From the NCBI GenBank assembly GCA_037623315.1, contig JBBJJH010000017.1:24400-88399 (forward strand): a stretch of 64,000 bases of DNA, written 5' to 3'. This document shows positions 6,853 through 16,554 of this stretch, one piece after another. The first letter of the stretch is position 1, and each line of letters begins with the position of its first letter. The notes beneath the pieces were generated by a model. It ran no database searches, had not been told where the DNA came from, and saw only the letters and a list, made by a program, of their open reading frames with translations. Position numbers and translations under genes: made by a program. The stretch comes from Halanaerobiaceae bacterium ANBcell28. Lineage in GTDB: Bacteria; Bacillota; Halanaerobiia; Halanaerobiales; DTU029.

Positions 6853-8940
6853 ATGCCAAAAAAGAAAACTACAAATACTCTGGTAATTGTTGAGTCGCCA
6901 GCTAAAGCTAAAACTATTTCTAAATTTCTTGGTAAAGGATATAAAGTGGAGGCCTCAATGGGTCATGTTATTGACCTACCTAAAAGTAAAATAGGAATTG
7001 ACGTAAGTAATGATTTTGAACCAAAATATATTACTATTAGAGGTAAAGGTAAGATTTTAAGTAAATTAAAAAAAGAAGTTAAGAAAAGTAAAGATGTATT
7101 GCTTGCAACTGACCCTGATAGAGAAGGTGAAGCAATTTCTTGGCATCTTTATCATGCATTAAAATTAGATAAAGAAAAAAGCAGGATTGAGTTTAATGAG
7201 ATTACAAAAGATGCAATTCAAAATGCATTAAAAAAACCTCGTCCTATTGATCAAGATCTTGTTGATGCACAACAAGCAAGAAGATTGCTTGATCGTTTAG
7301 TAGGTTATAAATTAAGTCCCTTGCTATGGAAAAAAGTTCGTAAAGGTTTAAGCGCTGGTAGAGTACAGACTGTAGCTGTAAAGATAATCTGTGCTAGAGA
7401 AAGAGAAATAGAAGCATTTGAACCAGAAGAATATTGGACAATTACAGTAGAATTAAATAAAGATAATAGTCTTATTACAAGTGATTTGCATAGAATTGAT
7501 GGTAAAAAATTCAAAATAGAAAATGGAGAACAAGCAAATCAAATTCTTGATGAAATTAAGCAAGAGGACTTTATTGTTAAGAAAGTTAAGGAAAGAAAAA
7601 GAAAAAGAAATCCGAAGGCTCCTTTTACAACTAGTACTTTACAACAAAGAGCTTCATATCTTTTAGGTTATTCTGCAAATAAAACTATGTATGTAGCTCA
7701 GCAATTATACGAAGGTATTGATCTTGGAAAAGAAGGAACAATAGGTTTAATTAGTTATATTAGAACAGATAGTACTCGTATTTCTAAAGAGGCTACTGAA
7801 AATGCCCAAAAATATATTCTTGAAAACTTTGGAGAAAAATATTTACCAAAAAATAGTCGAAAATTTGCTGCTACTGAAGGAGCACAGGATGCTCATGAGG
7901 CTATTAGACCTACATCTATTGATAGGCATCCTGATCAAATTAAAGAATATCTTAGTCCTGATCAATACAAGCTATATAATCTAATTTGGCGTCGTTTTAC
8001 TGCCAGTTTAATGAGTCCTGCAATTTATAATGTCTTAACTATAAATATTATGGCAGGAAGTCGCTATATGTTTAGGACATCAGGATCACAAGTTGTTTTT
8101 CCAGGTTTTTTGAAAGTAATAAATTGGAGTAAGAAAGAAGATGTTATTTTACCAGATATATCTGAAGGTGAAAAATTATCTGTAGAGAAATATGATCCAC
8201 AACAACATTTTACACAGCCACCACCTAGATACACAGAGGCTAGTCTTGTAAAAACCTTAGAAGAAGAGGGTATTGGTCGACCAAGTACCTATGCACCGAC
8301 AATATCGACAGTTATATCTCGTGGTTATGTTGAAAGAAATGCTAAACAATTAAAACCAACAAAACTTGGCTTTATTGTTGTTGATCTTTTAAGTGAACAT
8401 TTTCCTGATGTTACTGATGTAGAATTTACAGCACAGATGGAAAATAGACTAGATAATATTGAAGAAGGTAATGGTGATTGGAAGAAGGTACTAGCAGATT
8501 TTTATTTTCCGTTTTCAGAGCGTCTAGATGAAGCACAAGAAGAAATGGAAGAAGTTGAGTTGCAAAGTGAAGTAACAGATGAAGTCTGCGATAAATGTGG
8601 TGAACCTATGCTTGTTAAATACGGACGATATGGTAAATTTTTAGCTTGTTCAGCATACCCTGAATGTAAAAATACAAAGCCTTATCTAATAAAAACTGGT
8701 GTTTCCTGTCCTAATTGTGAAGAAGGAGAACTCATTCAAAGAAAAAGTCGTAAAGGTAGGGTTTTCTTTGGCTGTACCAGTTATCCTGATTGCGATTTTG
8801 TTTCCTGGAATAAACCAATTAAAAAGAAATGTCCAGAATGTAGTGGTTTAATGGTAGAAAAAAGGTCTAAGAAAAAGGGTTTAAGTCATAAATGTATTAA
8901 TAAAGAATGTGGTTTTGAAAAAGAAGTTGACGAGACATAA
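6853..8940 (+). CDS. topA: DNA topoisomerase I
   Basis: Type IA topoisomerase relaxes negative supercoils in the cytoplasm through a transient tyrosine-DNA link. The 695-residue protein starts with a Toprim domain (VIVESPAKAKTISKFLGKGY; LLATDPDREGEAI) and carries the active-site motif SYIRTDSTR with Tyr302. Three C-terminal zinc ribbons follow, each with four cysteines: from CDKCGEPM, from CPNCEEGE and from CPECSGLM. Length and order match the Bacillus/Clostridia enzyme. The 200 bases after it contain the hslV promoter region and no terminator with a clear T-run. Confidence 0.98.
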   Translation: MPKKKTTNTLVIVESPAKAKTISKFLGKGYKVEASMGHVIDLPKSKIGIDVSNDFEPKYITIRGKGKILSKLKKEVKKSKDVLLATDPDREGEAISWHLYHALKLDKEKSRIEFNEITKDAIQNALKKPRPIDQDLVDAQQARRLLDRLVGYKLSPLLWKKVRKGLSAGRVQTVAVKIICAREREIEAFEPEEYWTITVELNKDNSLITSDLHRIDGKKFKIENGEQANQILDEIKQEDFIVKKVKERKRKRNPKAPFTTSTLQQRASYLLGYSANKTMYVAQQLYEGIDLGKEGTIGLISYIRTDSTRISKEATENAQKYILENFGEKYLPKNSRKFAATEGAQDAHEAIRPTSIDRHPDQIKEYLSPDQYKLYNLIWRRFTASLMSPAIYNVLTINIMAGSRYMFRTSGSQVVFPGFLKVINWSKKEDVILPDISEGEKLSVEKYDPQQHFTQPPPRYTEASLVKTLEEEGIGRPSTYAPTISTVISRGYVERNAKQLKPTKLGFIVVDLLSEHFPDVTDVEFTAQMENRLDNIEEGNGDWKKVLADFYFPFSERLDEAQEEMEEVELQSEVTDEVCDKCGEPMLVKYGRYGKFLACSAYPECKNTKPYLIKTGVSCPNCEEGELIQRKSRKGRVFFGCTSYPDCDFVSWNKPIKKKCPECSGLMVEKRSKKKGLSHKCINKECGFEKEVDET

Positions 8941-9029
8941 ATAGTTATAAAAAATTAGAAGTGAAATATAATTTAATTAAAGGTGAATTAAAATTAAATT
9001 AAAATTAGATTAAGTTAATATTTATTCGG

Positions 9030-9079
9030 AATTATTCTCAATTATCATCTTGACAATTGAGAATAATTTATGGTAGTAT
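9030..9079 (+). promoter_or_regulatory. hslV promoter with a perfect inverted repeat over the -35 box
   Basis: A perfect 14-bp inverted repeat, AATTATTCTCAATT (9030-9043) and AATTGAGAATAATT (9055-9068), is separated by 11 bases. TTGACA (9050-9055) lies in the spacer and touches the right arm; TAGTAT (9074-9079) is a plausible -10 at 18-bp spacing. The arrangement suggests an operator controlling hslVU-codY. It does not match the CIRCE sequence or a CtsR direct repeat. A second TTGACAATTG occurs at 9114-9123, just before the ribosome binding site. Confidence 0.6.
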
Positions 9080-9141
9080 TAAACAGACAATAGTATATAC
9101 AATTTAGAATCATTTGACAATTGTGTAGGGGAGGTTAATTT

Positions 9142-9696
9142 GTGGGATTTAATATTAAGGCGACAACAGTAATCGCGGTTAAACATAAAAATGATGTAGC
9201 TATGGCTGGTGATGGTCAGGTTACCTTTGGTAATACTGTAATGAAATCTGGTGCAAAAAAAGTAAGATATCTATATCATGGTGATGTTTTAGCAGGATTT
9301 GCTGGAACATCAGCAGATGCTTTCACACTTTTTGAAAAATTCGAAATAAAGCTAGAAGAATATCATGGTAACCTAGAAAGGGCTGCAGTTGAACTAGCGA
9401 AAGAGTGGAGAACTGATAAAGTTTTAAGAAAATTAGAAGCCTTATTAATTGTTGCTAATATTGAGAAGATTTTACTCATATCAGGCAATGGCGATGTTAT
9501 AGAACCTGATAATGATGTTATTGCCATTGGTTCAGGAGGTTCTTTTGCACAGGCTGCTGCATTGGCAATGCTAAGATTTTCAAAAGATATTGATGCGAAA
9601 AAAATAGCGTTAGAATCATTAAGAATTGCTTCGAATATATGTATTTACACAAATGACAACATAACGGTAGAGGGTATTTCAGGGGGTGAAAAATGA
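9142..9696 (+). CDS. hslV: ATP-dependent protease proteolytic subunit HslV (ClpQ)
   Basis: HslV is the threonine-peptidase core of the HslUV protease. The 184-residue protein matches the family along its length: [50 protein letters not shown] and a C-terminal ICIYTNDN. The GTG start is supported by GGGGAGG at 9128-9134. The catalytic Thr would be Thr8, so a 7-residue leader MGFNIKA must be removed; residue 2 is Gly, not the Ser used by B. subtilis ClpQ. The gene overlaps hslU by four bases and leads an hslV-hslU-codY unit. Confidence 0.97.
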   Translation: MGFNIKATTVIAVKHKNDVAMAGDGQVTFGNTVMKSGAKKVRYLYHGDVLAGFAGTSADAFTLFEKFEIKLEEYHGNLERAAVELAKEWRTDKVLRKLEALLIVANIEKILLISGNGDVIEPDNDVIAIGSGGSFAQAAALAMLRFSKDIDAKKIALESLRIASNICIYTNDNITVEGISGGEK

Positions 9697-11096
9697 TAGA
9701 AGAGTTAACGCCAAAAGAAATCGTAAATAAGCTTGATAAATATATTATTGGTCAAAATGATGCTAAAAGAGCTGTTGCTATTGCTCTTAGAAATAGATAT
9801 CGTCGTAAGAAAATTTCAGAAGATCTTCAAGAAGAAATTATCCCCAAAAACATACTTATGATTGGACCTACTGGTGTAGGTAAAACAGAAATTGCCAGAA
9901 GATTAGCTAAAATTTCAAATTCGCCATTTGTAAAAATTGAAGTAACTAAGTTTACAGAAGTTGGTTATGTAGGCCGTGATGTTGAGTCGATTGTTAGGGA
10001 TTTATTAGAAACTGCTGTGAGAATACTTAAAAATAAGAAAATAAAAGAAGTAAAACCCAAAGCAGAAGAGTTAGCAGAAAATAGAATTTTGAATATCTTG
10101 ATGCCAATGCCTGGTAAGAAGAAAAGAAACCCTTTTGGATTTTTAATGAATGAAAATGAAAATGAAAATCAAAATGACGATTATGATTTAGATAATGATG
10201 AAACATATATGCGTATTAAAGAAAGAAGAGAAAGAATAAAAAAACGATTACGTAATGGAGAATTGGATGAACAAGTAATTGAAATTGAAGTTAAAGAACA
10301 AAGTCAACATATGTTTGAGATGTTTTCTGGAACTGGTGTTGAAGAGATTGGAATTAATTTTCAAGATATGTTTGGAAATATGTTTCCTGCAAAAAGTAAA
10401 AAGAGAAAGCTTTTAATTAAAGAAGCAAAAGAAATTCTAAAAAATGAAGAAGCTCATAAATTGATAGATACAGATGAGCTCAGTAGAGAAGCTATTGAAA
10501 TGGTTGAAAATGATGGTATAGTATTTCTAGATGAAATAGATAAAATTGCTGGACGAGAATCTGGTAATGGTCCAGAAGTTTCTCGAGAAGGTGTACAAAG
10601 AGACATATTGCCTATTGTAGAAGGCTCTACTATAATGACTAAATATGGAGCTGTTAAAACAGATCATATTCTTTTTATTGCTGCTGGTGCTTTTCATGTA
10701 TCAAAACCGTCTGATTTAATACCAGAATTACAAGGTCGTTTTCCAATAAGGGTAGAATTGAAAAGTTTATCTAAAGATAATTTTAAGGAAATATTGTTAC
10801 AACCTCAAAATGCACTTACTAAACAATATATTGCTTTATTAAAAACCGAAGATATTGATATTGAATTTACAGATGAAGCGATAGATGAGATTGCAGAATT
10901 TGCTTTCAAGGTAAACGAACAGACAGAAAATATAGGAGCGAGAAGACTTCATACTATAATGGAACGCCTCTTAGAAAAATTATCTTTTGATGCTGCCGAT
11001 TTAGAAAGTCAAAATTTTGTGATAGACTATGATTATGTTAGAAATCAACTCGCTGATGTTGTGCAGGATAAAGATTTAAGCAAATATATATTATAA
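9693..11096 (+). CDS. hslU: ATP-dependent protease ATPase subunit HslU (ClpY)
   Basis: HslU is the AAA+ unfoldase that feeds substrates into HslV. The protein has Walker [10 protein letters not shown] near residue 57, the variable I domain (about 110-240, here rich in Asn and Glu), Walker B VFLDEIDK near residue 277, and the C-terminal tail DLSKYIL, the segment that docks into HslV. Its 467 residues are the normal family length. It starts in an ATGA overlap with hslV. The order hslV-hslU-codY is the same as in Bacillus, without the xerC recombinase gene found upstream there. Confidence 0.97.
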   Translation: MIEELTPKEIVNKLDKYIIGQNDAKRAVAIALRNRYRRKKISEDLQEEIIPKNILMIGPTGVGKTEIARRLAKISNSPFVKIEVTKFTEVGYVGRDVESIVRDLLETAVRILKNKKIKEVKPKAEELAENRILNILMPMPGKKKRNPFGFLMNENENENQNDDYDLDNDETYMRIKERRERIKKRLRNGELDEQVIEIEVKEQSQHMFEMFSGTGVEEIGINFQDMFGNMFPAKSKKRKLLIKEAKEILKNEEAHKLIDTDELSREAIEMVENDGIVFLDEIDKIAGRESGNGPEVSREGVQRDILPIVEGSTIMTKYGAVKTDHILFIAAGAFHVSKPSDLIPELQGRFPIRVELKSLSKDNFKEILLQPQNALTKQYIALLKTEDIDIEFTDEAIDEIAEFAFKVNEQTENIGARRLHTIMERLLEKLSFDAADLESQNFVIDYDYVRNQLADVVQDKDLSKYIL

Positions 11097-11124
11097 ATAA
11101 ATTTTATAAATTGGAGGTTTTATA

Positions 11125-11907
11125 ATGGAAGAATTATTAGAAAAAAGTCGAATGATTAATCGACTATTACAAAGAACCGGTGGTAAACCAGTAGATTTTT
11201 CCGAAATGGCTGAAGTATTAAGTGAAGCAATTAATTGTAATGTTTATATAGCTAGTAAAAAAGGTAAAATTTATGGGTATAATTTATTGGATGATTTCGA
11301 GTGCGATATAATGGAAGAAAAAGTAATCGAGAGGTCTGATTTTCCTGAAGATTATAATAAAGGCTTATTAAAAGTAAGGGAAACAAAGGCTAATATTGAA
11401 CAAAAAGATGGTAATTGTGTTTTTGCAGATGAAGAAGGTTGTCTATTTAAAAACAAATTAACAACTATTATACCAATAATAGGTGGTGGAGATAGGTTAG
11501 GTACATTAGTGTTAGCTAGATATGGTGAAGAATTTTCTGCCCATGATCTTATTCTTGGTGAGTATGGATCTTCTGTTGTAGGTATGGAAATTTTGAGAAG
11601 TAAAAGCGAAAAAATAGAAAAAGAAGCACGAAAAAAAGCTGCAGTACAAATAGCTATTGATACACTTTCTTATTCAGAATTAGAAGCAATTGAACATATT
11701 TTTGATGAATTGGATGGTAGTGAAGGTCTCTTAGTTGCTAGTAAGGTAGCTGATAGAGTAGGTATAACACGTTCAGTAATCGTAAATGCTCTTCGTAAAT
11801 TTGAAAGTGCTGGTGTAATTGAATCTAGATCTCTTGGAATGAAAGGAACTTTCATTAAGGTTTTAAATGATTATTTATTAGATGAATTAGAAAAATTAAA
11901 GTTATAA
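11125..11907 (+). CDS. codY: GTP-sensing global transcriptional regulator CodY
   Basis: CodY represses amino-acid biosynthesis, transport and other stationary-phase genes when GTP and branched-chain amino acids are plentiful. The 260-residue protein has an N-terminal GAF domain (about 1-155; start [16 protein letters not shown]) and a C-terminal winged helix with the highly conserved [20 protein letters not shown]. An ordinary ribosome binding site (GGAGG) precedes the ATG. A good terminator follows at 11972. Its target genes could include the arg operon here, but no CodY box was identified by eye. Confidence 0.97.
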   Translation: MEELLEKSRMINRLLQRTGGKPVDFSEMAEVLSEAINCNVYIASKKGKIYGYNLLDDFECDIMEEKVIERSDFPEDYNKGLLKVRETKANIEQKDGNCVFADEEGCLFKNKLTTIIPIIGGGDRLGTLVLARYGEEFSAHDLILGEYGSSVVGMEILRSKSEKIEKEARKKAAVQIAIDTLSYSELEAIEHIFDELDGSEGLLVASKVADRVGITRSVIVNALRKFESAGVIESRSLGMKGTFIKVLNDYLLDELEKLKL

Positions 11908-11971
11908 TTATAATTAGTATTAGAATTATAAGTGAAGAAATATGATAATTTTATAATATTTTTATATAATT

Positions 11972-12007
11972 AAGCCCTTGATATTTATAATCAGGGCTTT
12001 TTTTTTA
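11972..12007 (+). terminator. Terminator after codY
   Basis: AAGCCCTTGAT pairs with ATCAGGGCTT (one bulged base) around a 7-nt loop and is followed by nine T residues. It marks the end of the hslVU-codY unit. Confidence 0.88.
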
Positions 12008-12218
12008 TTATTTGCAGGAACTATAAAATTATTGTCGAATATATAAAATAAATAGATTCATATTTTAAGACTTTATATTTAGATTCTTATTAATTGTTAA
12101 TTAGAATATAAGTTTAAATTATGTAATATACTTTTAAATTCTAATATAATTAATAGACTAATAAAATTAATTTAAAGATAATAAATTAATATATATAATA
12201 ATGAGGAGGAAAATTTAG
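12008..12218 (+). promoter_or_regulatory. AT-rich cheY upstream region with a TGTCGAA box
   Basis: This stretch holds no gene. At 12033-12039 is TGTCGAA, identical to the Spo0A box core in Bacillus, about 14 bases after TTTGCAGGAA (12011-12020). Short inverted segments ATTAGAAT and ATTCTAAT lie nearer cheY. No convincing -35/-10 pair and no sigma-D type promoter was found by eye. The Spo0A reading rests on a 7-base match in AT-rich DNA and is weak. Confidence 0.25.
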
Positions 12219-12584
12219 ATGAACAAAAGAGTTTTAGTTGTAGATGATGCTGCGTTTATGAGAATGATGATAAAAAATATTTTAATAGATGGAGGATTTG
12301 AGATTGTTGGGGAGGAGGAAAATGGGAGAGATGCCATAGAAGCCTATAAAGACTTACAACCTGACCTAGTAACTATGGATATTACTATGCCTGAAATGGA
12401 TGGAATTGAGGCAGTTAAAGCTATATTAGATCTTGATGCTAATGCTAATATTATAATGTGTAGTGCTATGGGGCAACAAGCAATGGTGATAGATGCTATT
12501 CAAGCTGGAGCTAAAGATTTTGTAGTAAAACCATTTAAACCCGATAGGGTTTTAGCTTCTATTAATAAGCTTTTTGATGAATAA
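12219..12584 (+). CDS. cheY: Chemotaxis response regulator CheY
   Basis: This single-domain receiver of 121 residues has the acidic pair Asp9-Asp10, phosphoacceptor Asp54 in TMDITMPEMDG, the conserved Ser in MCSAMGQ and Lys in VVKPFKPDRV. CheY carries the phosphoryl group from CheA to the flagellar switch. The wording VVDDAAFMRMMI is typical of CheY from Firmicutes and Thermotoga. It is the first gene of the chemotaxis cluster, 38 bases ahead of cheA, with AGGAGG before the start. Confidence 0.93.
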   Translation: MNKRVLVVDDAAFMRMMIKNILIDGGFEIVGEEENGRDAIEAYKDLQPDLVTMDITMPEMDGIEAVKAILDLDANANIIMCSAMGQQAMVIDAIQAGAKDFVVKPFKPDRVLASINKLFDE

Positions 12585-12622
12585 AATATAATTGAATATT
12601 TACTAATAAGGGGGTTAGTAAT

Positions 12623-14836
12623 ATGGACAATAATTCTCAGTATTTACAAATGTTTTTTGATGAATCTGCTGAATATTTGCAACAATTAAATGAAAATGTA
12701 TTACTTTTAGAAGAGAATCCGCAAGATGAAGAAATTATAAATTCAGTTTTTCGTGCAGCTCATTCAGTTAAAGGTATGTCTGCAACTATGGGTTTTACTC
12801 GACTGACAGATTTAACTCATAAAATGGAAAACATACTGTCAAAAGTTAGAAACAAAGAGATGCAAATAAATGAAAAATTAATTGATGTATTATTTGCAGG
12901 GCTAGATTATATAAAGGACTTAGTTGATGATATTAAAAATAATGGTGAAGAGCTAACTGATATTAACAATTATTTAATACGGCTAGAAAATGTTTTATTG
13001 AACAAAGATAATGATGATGATATACAAGAAAATACAAATAGTAAAGATAAGTTTGCTGATGTATCTGATGAAGAGGAAATAATTGAAGATTTTGAAAAAA
13101 TATTAGGGCTATCTAAAGAAGAGGAAAGTGATCTTTTAGATAGTATGAATGTTGAAGATTTATTATACAATATAAAAGTCGTATTAGATGATAATTGTCT
13201 ATTAAAAAATGTACGTGGATATATGGTTTTGAAAAAAGCACAAGAACTTGGGTTTTTAGTAAAATCCTCCCCATCCCAAAGTGAAATAGAAGATGAAGAC
13301 TTTGATTTGTCAATATATATTATAATTGTATCAACACTTGATAAAGAAACAATCATTAGTGAGTTTCAAGATATTATAGATGTTAAAGAAGTTAAAATAC
13401 ATACTAGAGATGTTAAAAATAAAGTTGATATAGCTACTGAAAGTGTTAATAAAGCTAATGATTTTACATCTAGTGATGATATATCTAATAATGATCATGT
13501 TACACCTACTAATGATATATCTAATAATAATGATCTTAGATCTGATGATGATAATTTTGAAGAAAACATTAGTAAAGTTAATTCCGAGATAAAAGAAAGT
13601 GCTAAAACTGATAAAGAACAAATTATCGAAAGTGATATTAATAAAAAGACAGAAAAGAAAAAGGCAAAAAAATTATCTAATGTTCAAGTTTCTCCAACGG
13701 TAAGAGTTGATATTAAAAAATTAGATAATTTAATGAATATGGTAGGAGAATTATTAATTAATAAAACACGTTTAGCTGGTCTTAATGTGGATAATGATGT
13801 CTACCAGGATATAATTCTACAGTTAGACAGGGTCACTACCGATTTACATCATATTGTAATGCAAATAAGAATGGTTCCTATTGGTGGTATTTTTAATAGA
13901 TTTCCACGTATGGTGAGAGACCTTTCTAAAGAACTTAATAAAGATATTGATTTACTCATTGAAGGTGCAGATACAGAATTAGATCGTTCTATCATTGACG
14001 AATTAGCAGATCCTTTAATGCATATTATTCGTAATGCAATTGATCACGGAATTGAAATCCCTGAATTAAGAGAAAAGAATGGTAAAGCCAAAAAAGGTAA
14101 TATACTTTTAAATGCTTATCAAAAGGGTAGTGAAATAGTTATTGAAGTGGAAGATGATGGTGCTGGGTTGGATAAAGAGAAAATAATTGAAAAAGCCATT
14201 AGTAGAGGTATTATTTCTTATGATGATGCTAATGAAATGGATGAAAAAGACATATATAACTTGGTATTCCACCCTGGGTTTAGCACTTCCGAAAAAGTGA
14301 CAGATATTTCTGGGCGTGGTGTAGGGATGGATGTTGTAAAACGTGTTGTAGAATCTCTTGATGGGCAAATCTTTATAGAATCTGAAAAAGGCATAGGGAC
14401 AAGATTTATCATATCTCTACCTCTTACTTTAGCAATTACACAAGCTTTAATGGTTAAGATTAATAATGAAGTATATGCAATTCCTTTAAATACTATTAGT
14501 GAATCTCATTTAATTTCGCCTAAAGAAATTTTACAAGTTAGAGGTCAAGATGTTATGGTACTGAGAGATAGTACAATACCTTTAGTTGAATGTGCACGGA
14601 AATTAAATCTTGATATAGAATACGGAACTTATAAAGAAAAAGAAGAAGTCCCCGTTGTTATTATTAATTCTGGAGAGAAACAAATTGGTTTAATTGTGGA
14701 TGAATTATTAAACCAACAAGAAATTGTTATAAAATCTCTTGGAAATTATTTACTTAACATCAAAAATATAAGTGGTGCTACAATTGTTGGTGATGGTGAA
14801 GTGGCGCTTATTCTTGATGTTCGAAATATAGCATAA
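12623..14836 (+). CDS. cheA: Chemotaxis histidine kinase CheA
   Basis: CheA autophosphorylates in receptor arrays and passes phosphate to CheY. Domains in order are the HPt domain with His47 in AAHSVKGMS (1-105), a P2-like CheY-binding segment (about 175-270), a long Asp/Asn/Ser-rich linker (about 275-345), the dimerisation helices (about 355-415), the HATPase domain with the N-box IIRNAIDHG and GRGVGMDVV, and a C-terminal CheW-like domain (about 600-735). At 737 residues it is slightly longer than usual because of the linker, which contains near-repeats of NDISNN. It is followed by cheW at 13 bases. Confidence 0.96.
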   Translation: MDNNSQYLQMFFDESAEYLQQLNENVLLLEENPQDEEIINSVFRAAHSVKGMSATMGFTRLTDLTHKMENILSKVRNKEMQINEKLIDVLFAGLDYIKDLVDDIKNNGEELTDINNYLIRLENVLLNKDNDDDIQENTNSKDKFADVSDEEEIIEDFEKILGLSKEEESDLLDSMNVEDLLYNIKVVLDDNCLLKNVRGYMVLKKAQELGFLVKSSPSQSEIEDEDFDLSIYIIIVSTLDKETIISEFQDIIDVKEVKIHTRDVKNKVDIATESVNKANDFTSSDDISNNDHVTPTNDISNNNDLRSDDDNFEENISKVNSEIKESAKTDKEQIIESDINKKTEKKKAKKLSNVQVSPTVRVDIKKLDNLMNMVGELLINKTRLAGLNVDNDVYQDIILQLDRVTTDLHHIVMQIRMVPIGGIFNRFPRMVRDLSKELNKDIDLLIEGADTELDRSIIDELADPLMHIIRNAIDHGIEIPELREKNGKAKKGNILLNAYQKGSEIVIEVEDDGAGLDKEKIIEKAISRGIISYDDANEMDEKDIYNLVFHPGFSTSEKVTDISGRGVGMDVVKRVVESLDGQIFIESEKGIGTRFIISLPLTLAITQALMVKINNEVYAIPLNTISESHLISPKEILQVRGQDVMVLRDSTIPLVECARKLNLDIEYGTYKEKEEVPVVIINSGEKQIGLIVDELLNQQEIVIKSLGNYLLNIKNISGATIVGDGEVALILDVRNIA

Positions 14837-14849
14837 AGGAGTTGAGGAA

Positions 14850-15320
14850 ATGGATAATACAGTTAATGATAATAATGTAGTTAATAGTAAAAGTCAAATT
14901 GTTATTTTTCAACTTGCTGATGAAGAGTATGCTGTGGATATTTCTACATCAAAACAAATCATAAAGTTAAGTAAAGTTACACCTGTTCCAAATACTCCCC
15001 AGTTTGTTAGAGGGGTTATCAATTTGCGTGGTCAAATAGTACCCGTAGTTGATCTTAGAAAAAGGTTTAATATTACAGGTAGTAATGAAAAGGAGCGAAT
15101 TATTACAGTAGAAGTCAGGGACACTCTAATTGGTTTAGTTGTTGATAATATTAATGAGGTAATTTGGTATGAGGAAAATGAAATTGAACCTGCTCCAAAT
15201 ATTGAAGGTGAAATTAATCAAGAATTTTTAAAAGGTTTAATAAAAAGAGGGAACAGAATATTGGTTTTAATTGATTTAGATAAAATGTTATTTGAAAAGA
15301 TAAATAAAATTGAGGAATAA
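14850..15320 (+). CDS. cheW: Chemotaxis coupling protein CheW
   Basis: CheW links CheA to chemoreceptors. The 156-residue protein is a single CheW domain: QIVIFQLADEEYAVDI, the hallmark PQFVRGVINLRGQIVPVVDL, and a C-terminal LVLIDLDKML. A 15-residue Asn-rich start precedes the domain. The ribosome binding site AAAGGAG lies just after the cheA stop. It is one of two CheW-type genes in this cluster; the second starts 100 bases downstream. Confidence 0.92.
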   Translation: MDNTVNDNNVVNSKSQIVIFQLADEEYAVDISTSKQIIKLSKVTPVPNTPQFVRGVINLRGQIVPVVDLRKRFNITGSNEKERIITVEVRDTLIGLVVDNINEVIWYEENEIEPAPNIEGEINQEFLKGLIKRGNRILVLIDLDKMLFEKINKIEE

Positions 15321-15344
15321 AGTGAGTTATTAGTTATCGCAGTG

Positions 15345-15370
15345 ATCTCCTACATAAAGATATGGGAGAT
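15345..15370 (+). other. Hairpin between the two cheW genes
   Basis: ATCTCCTA (15345-15352) pairs with TGGGAGAT (15363-15370), including one G-U pair, around a 10-nt loop. No T-run follows, so it is not a convincing terminator. It may tune expression or stability of the downstream part of the che transcript. Confidence 0.4.
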
Positions 15371-15419
15371 TTAATGGCAGTTAGCTATCGGATAAATAAT
15401 TGGCCAGGGAGGTAAGAAT

Positions 15420-15920
15420 ATGTTATCTAATTTTAAAAATAAAAAAAACAAGGAACCCCAGCGAGAAGAGAAGCAATTCATTGTATTTAATATTAATGAT
15501 AAGAGCTTTGGTGTTGATGTAAAACAAATCAAACAAATTATTCCTAGTGAAGAGTCAATTCCTATTCCTAATTCTCCAGAATTTATAGAAGGAGTTATTA
15601 ATTTAAGAGGAGAAATCATTCCTATTGTTGATATGAAGAGAAAACTAAAATTTGATATAAGTAATAATGAAAAAAATGATGAAAAAATAATTATTGTAGA
15701 GCTAGATAAAAATAATGTAGGTATGCGAGTGGATTCTGTTAGTGAAATGACAAGGTTATATACTGATGAGATATCTGAAGCTCCTAATATTGTTAAAGGA
15801 ATAAATAAAGATTACTTAATGGGTTTAGGTAAATTTAAGAATAGCTTACTAATATTACTTGATTTGGGTCGAATATTATCAGATGAAGAAGTAAGTATTC
15901 TTGACAATATAGATATTTAG
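15420..15920 (+). CDS. cheW: Second CheW-type coupling protein
   Basis: This 166-residue protein is another CheW domain with the family signature PEFIEGVINLRGEIIPIVDM and C-terminal LLILLDLGRIL. It differs from the first copy by a Lys-rich 20-residue leader and a Lys/Glu/Asp-rich loop in the middle. It lacks a receiver domain, so it is not CheV. Two CheW proteins suggest different receptor arrays or different couplings, which is inference. AGGGAGG precedes the start; cheC follows at 13 bases. Confidence 0.9.
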   Translation: MLSNFKNKKNKEPQREEKQFIVFNINDKSFGVDVKQIKQIIPSEESIPIPNSPEFIEGVINLRGEIIPIVDMKRKLKFDISNNEKNDEKIIIVELDKNNVGMRVDSVSEMTRLYTDEISEAPNIVKGINKDYLMGLGKFKNSLLILLDLGRILSDEEVSILDNIDI

Positions 15921-15933
15921 ATGAGGTGAAAAA

Positions 15934-16554
15934 ATGTCTGATCTACTAACAAATTTAAGCAGTGTTCATAAAGATGCTTTAAAAGAGATAGGAAATATAG
16001 GTGCCGGAAATGCTGCAACTGCTTTTGCTCAGTTTTTAGATACTAAAATTGATATGACTGTACCTTCTGTAGCAATAGTTCCTATGTCTGAAGTACCGGA
16101 AGTAACAGGTGGAATTGAAAAAAGTGTTATAAGTGTTTTGTTGAAAGTAATGGGGGAAGCCCCAGGCAGTATATTGTTAGTCTTATCAGAAGCTAGCACA
16201 GAAAATCTACTGGAAATGGTTTTGTTTTCTAAGCAAGATCTTGATGATACAAATGAAGTGCAGGTTTCTGCGATAAAAGAAATTGGAAATATATTATCTG
16301 GTTCTTACTTAAATGCAATTAACCAAATAACTGGTTTAAATTTGTTTCAATCTATACCTGCTTTTTCTCATGACATGGCTGGAGCCATTCTAAGTTCCTC
16401 TATGATAACTCTTAATGATGAAAGTGATTATGCACTATTGATTGAAACAAAATTTATGAATGGTGACAATGAAATAGAGGGTTATTTTTTTCTAATACCA
16501 AATCCTGGGTCATTAGAAAAAATAATTTTAGCATTAGGATTAGAACTTAAATGA
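15934..16554 (+). CDS. cheC: CheY-P phosphatase CheC
   Basis: CheC dephosphorylates CheY-P and, with CheD, adjusts receptor adaptation. The 206-residue protein has the two active-site helices expected of CheC: KEIGNIGAGNAATAFAQ near the N-terminus and KEIGNILSGSYLNAI in the middle, each with the Glu-x-x-Asn pattern, followed by a Pro (TVPS; SIPA). Its last four bases overlap the cheD start, the usual cheC-cheD pairing. Confidence 0.94.
   Translation: MSDLLTNLSSVHKDALKEIGNIGAGNAATAFAQFLDTKIDMTVPSVAIVPMSEVPEVTGGIEKSVISVLLKVMGEAPGSILLVLSEASTENLLEMVLFSKQDLDDTNEVQVSAIKEIGNILSGSYLNAINQITGLNLFQSIPAFSHDMAGAILSSSMITLNDESDYALLIETKFMNGDNEIEGYFFLIPNPGSLEKIILALGLELK

Noticed and set aside
9030..9068. CIRCE element (HrcA site) upstream of hslV
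   Set aside because: The arms (AATTATTCTCAATT) do not match TTAGCACTC and the spacer is 11, not 9; only the general inverted-repeat form is shared.
13113..13621. Several minus-strand open frames opposite the CheA linker
   Set aside because: They arise from the Asp/Asn-rich repeats of cheA read backwards and have no ribosome binding sites.
15420..15920. CheV instead of CheW for the second coupling protein
   Set aside because: The protein ends after the CheW domain and has no receiver domain.
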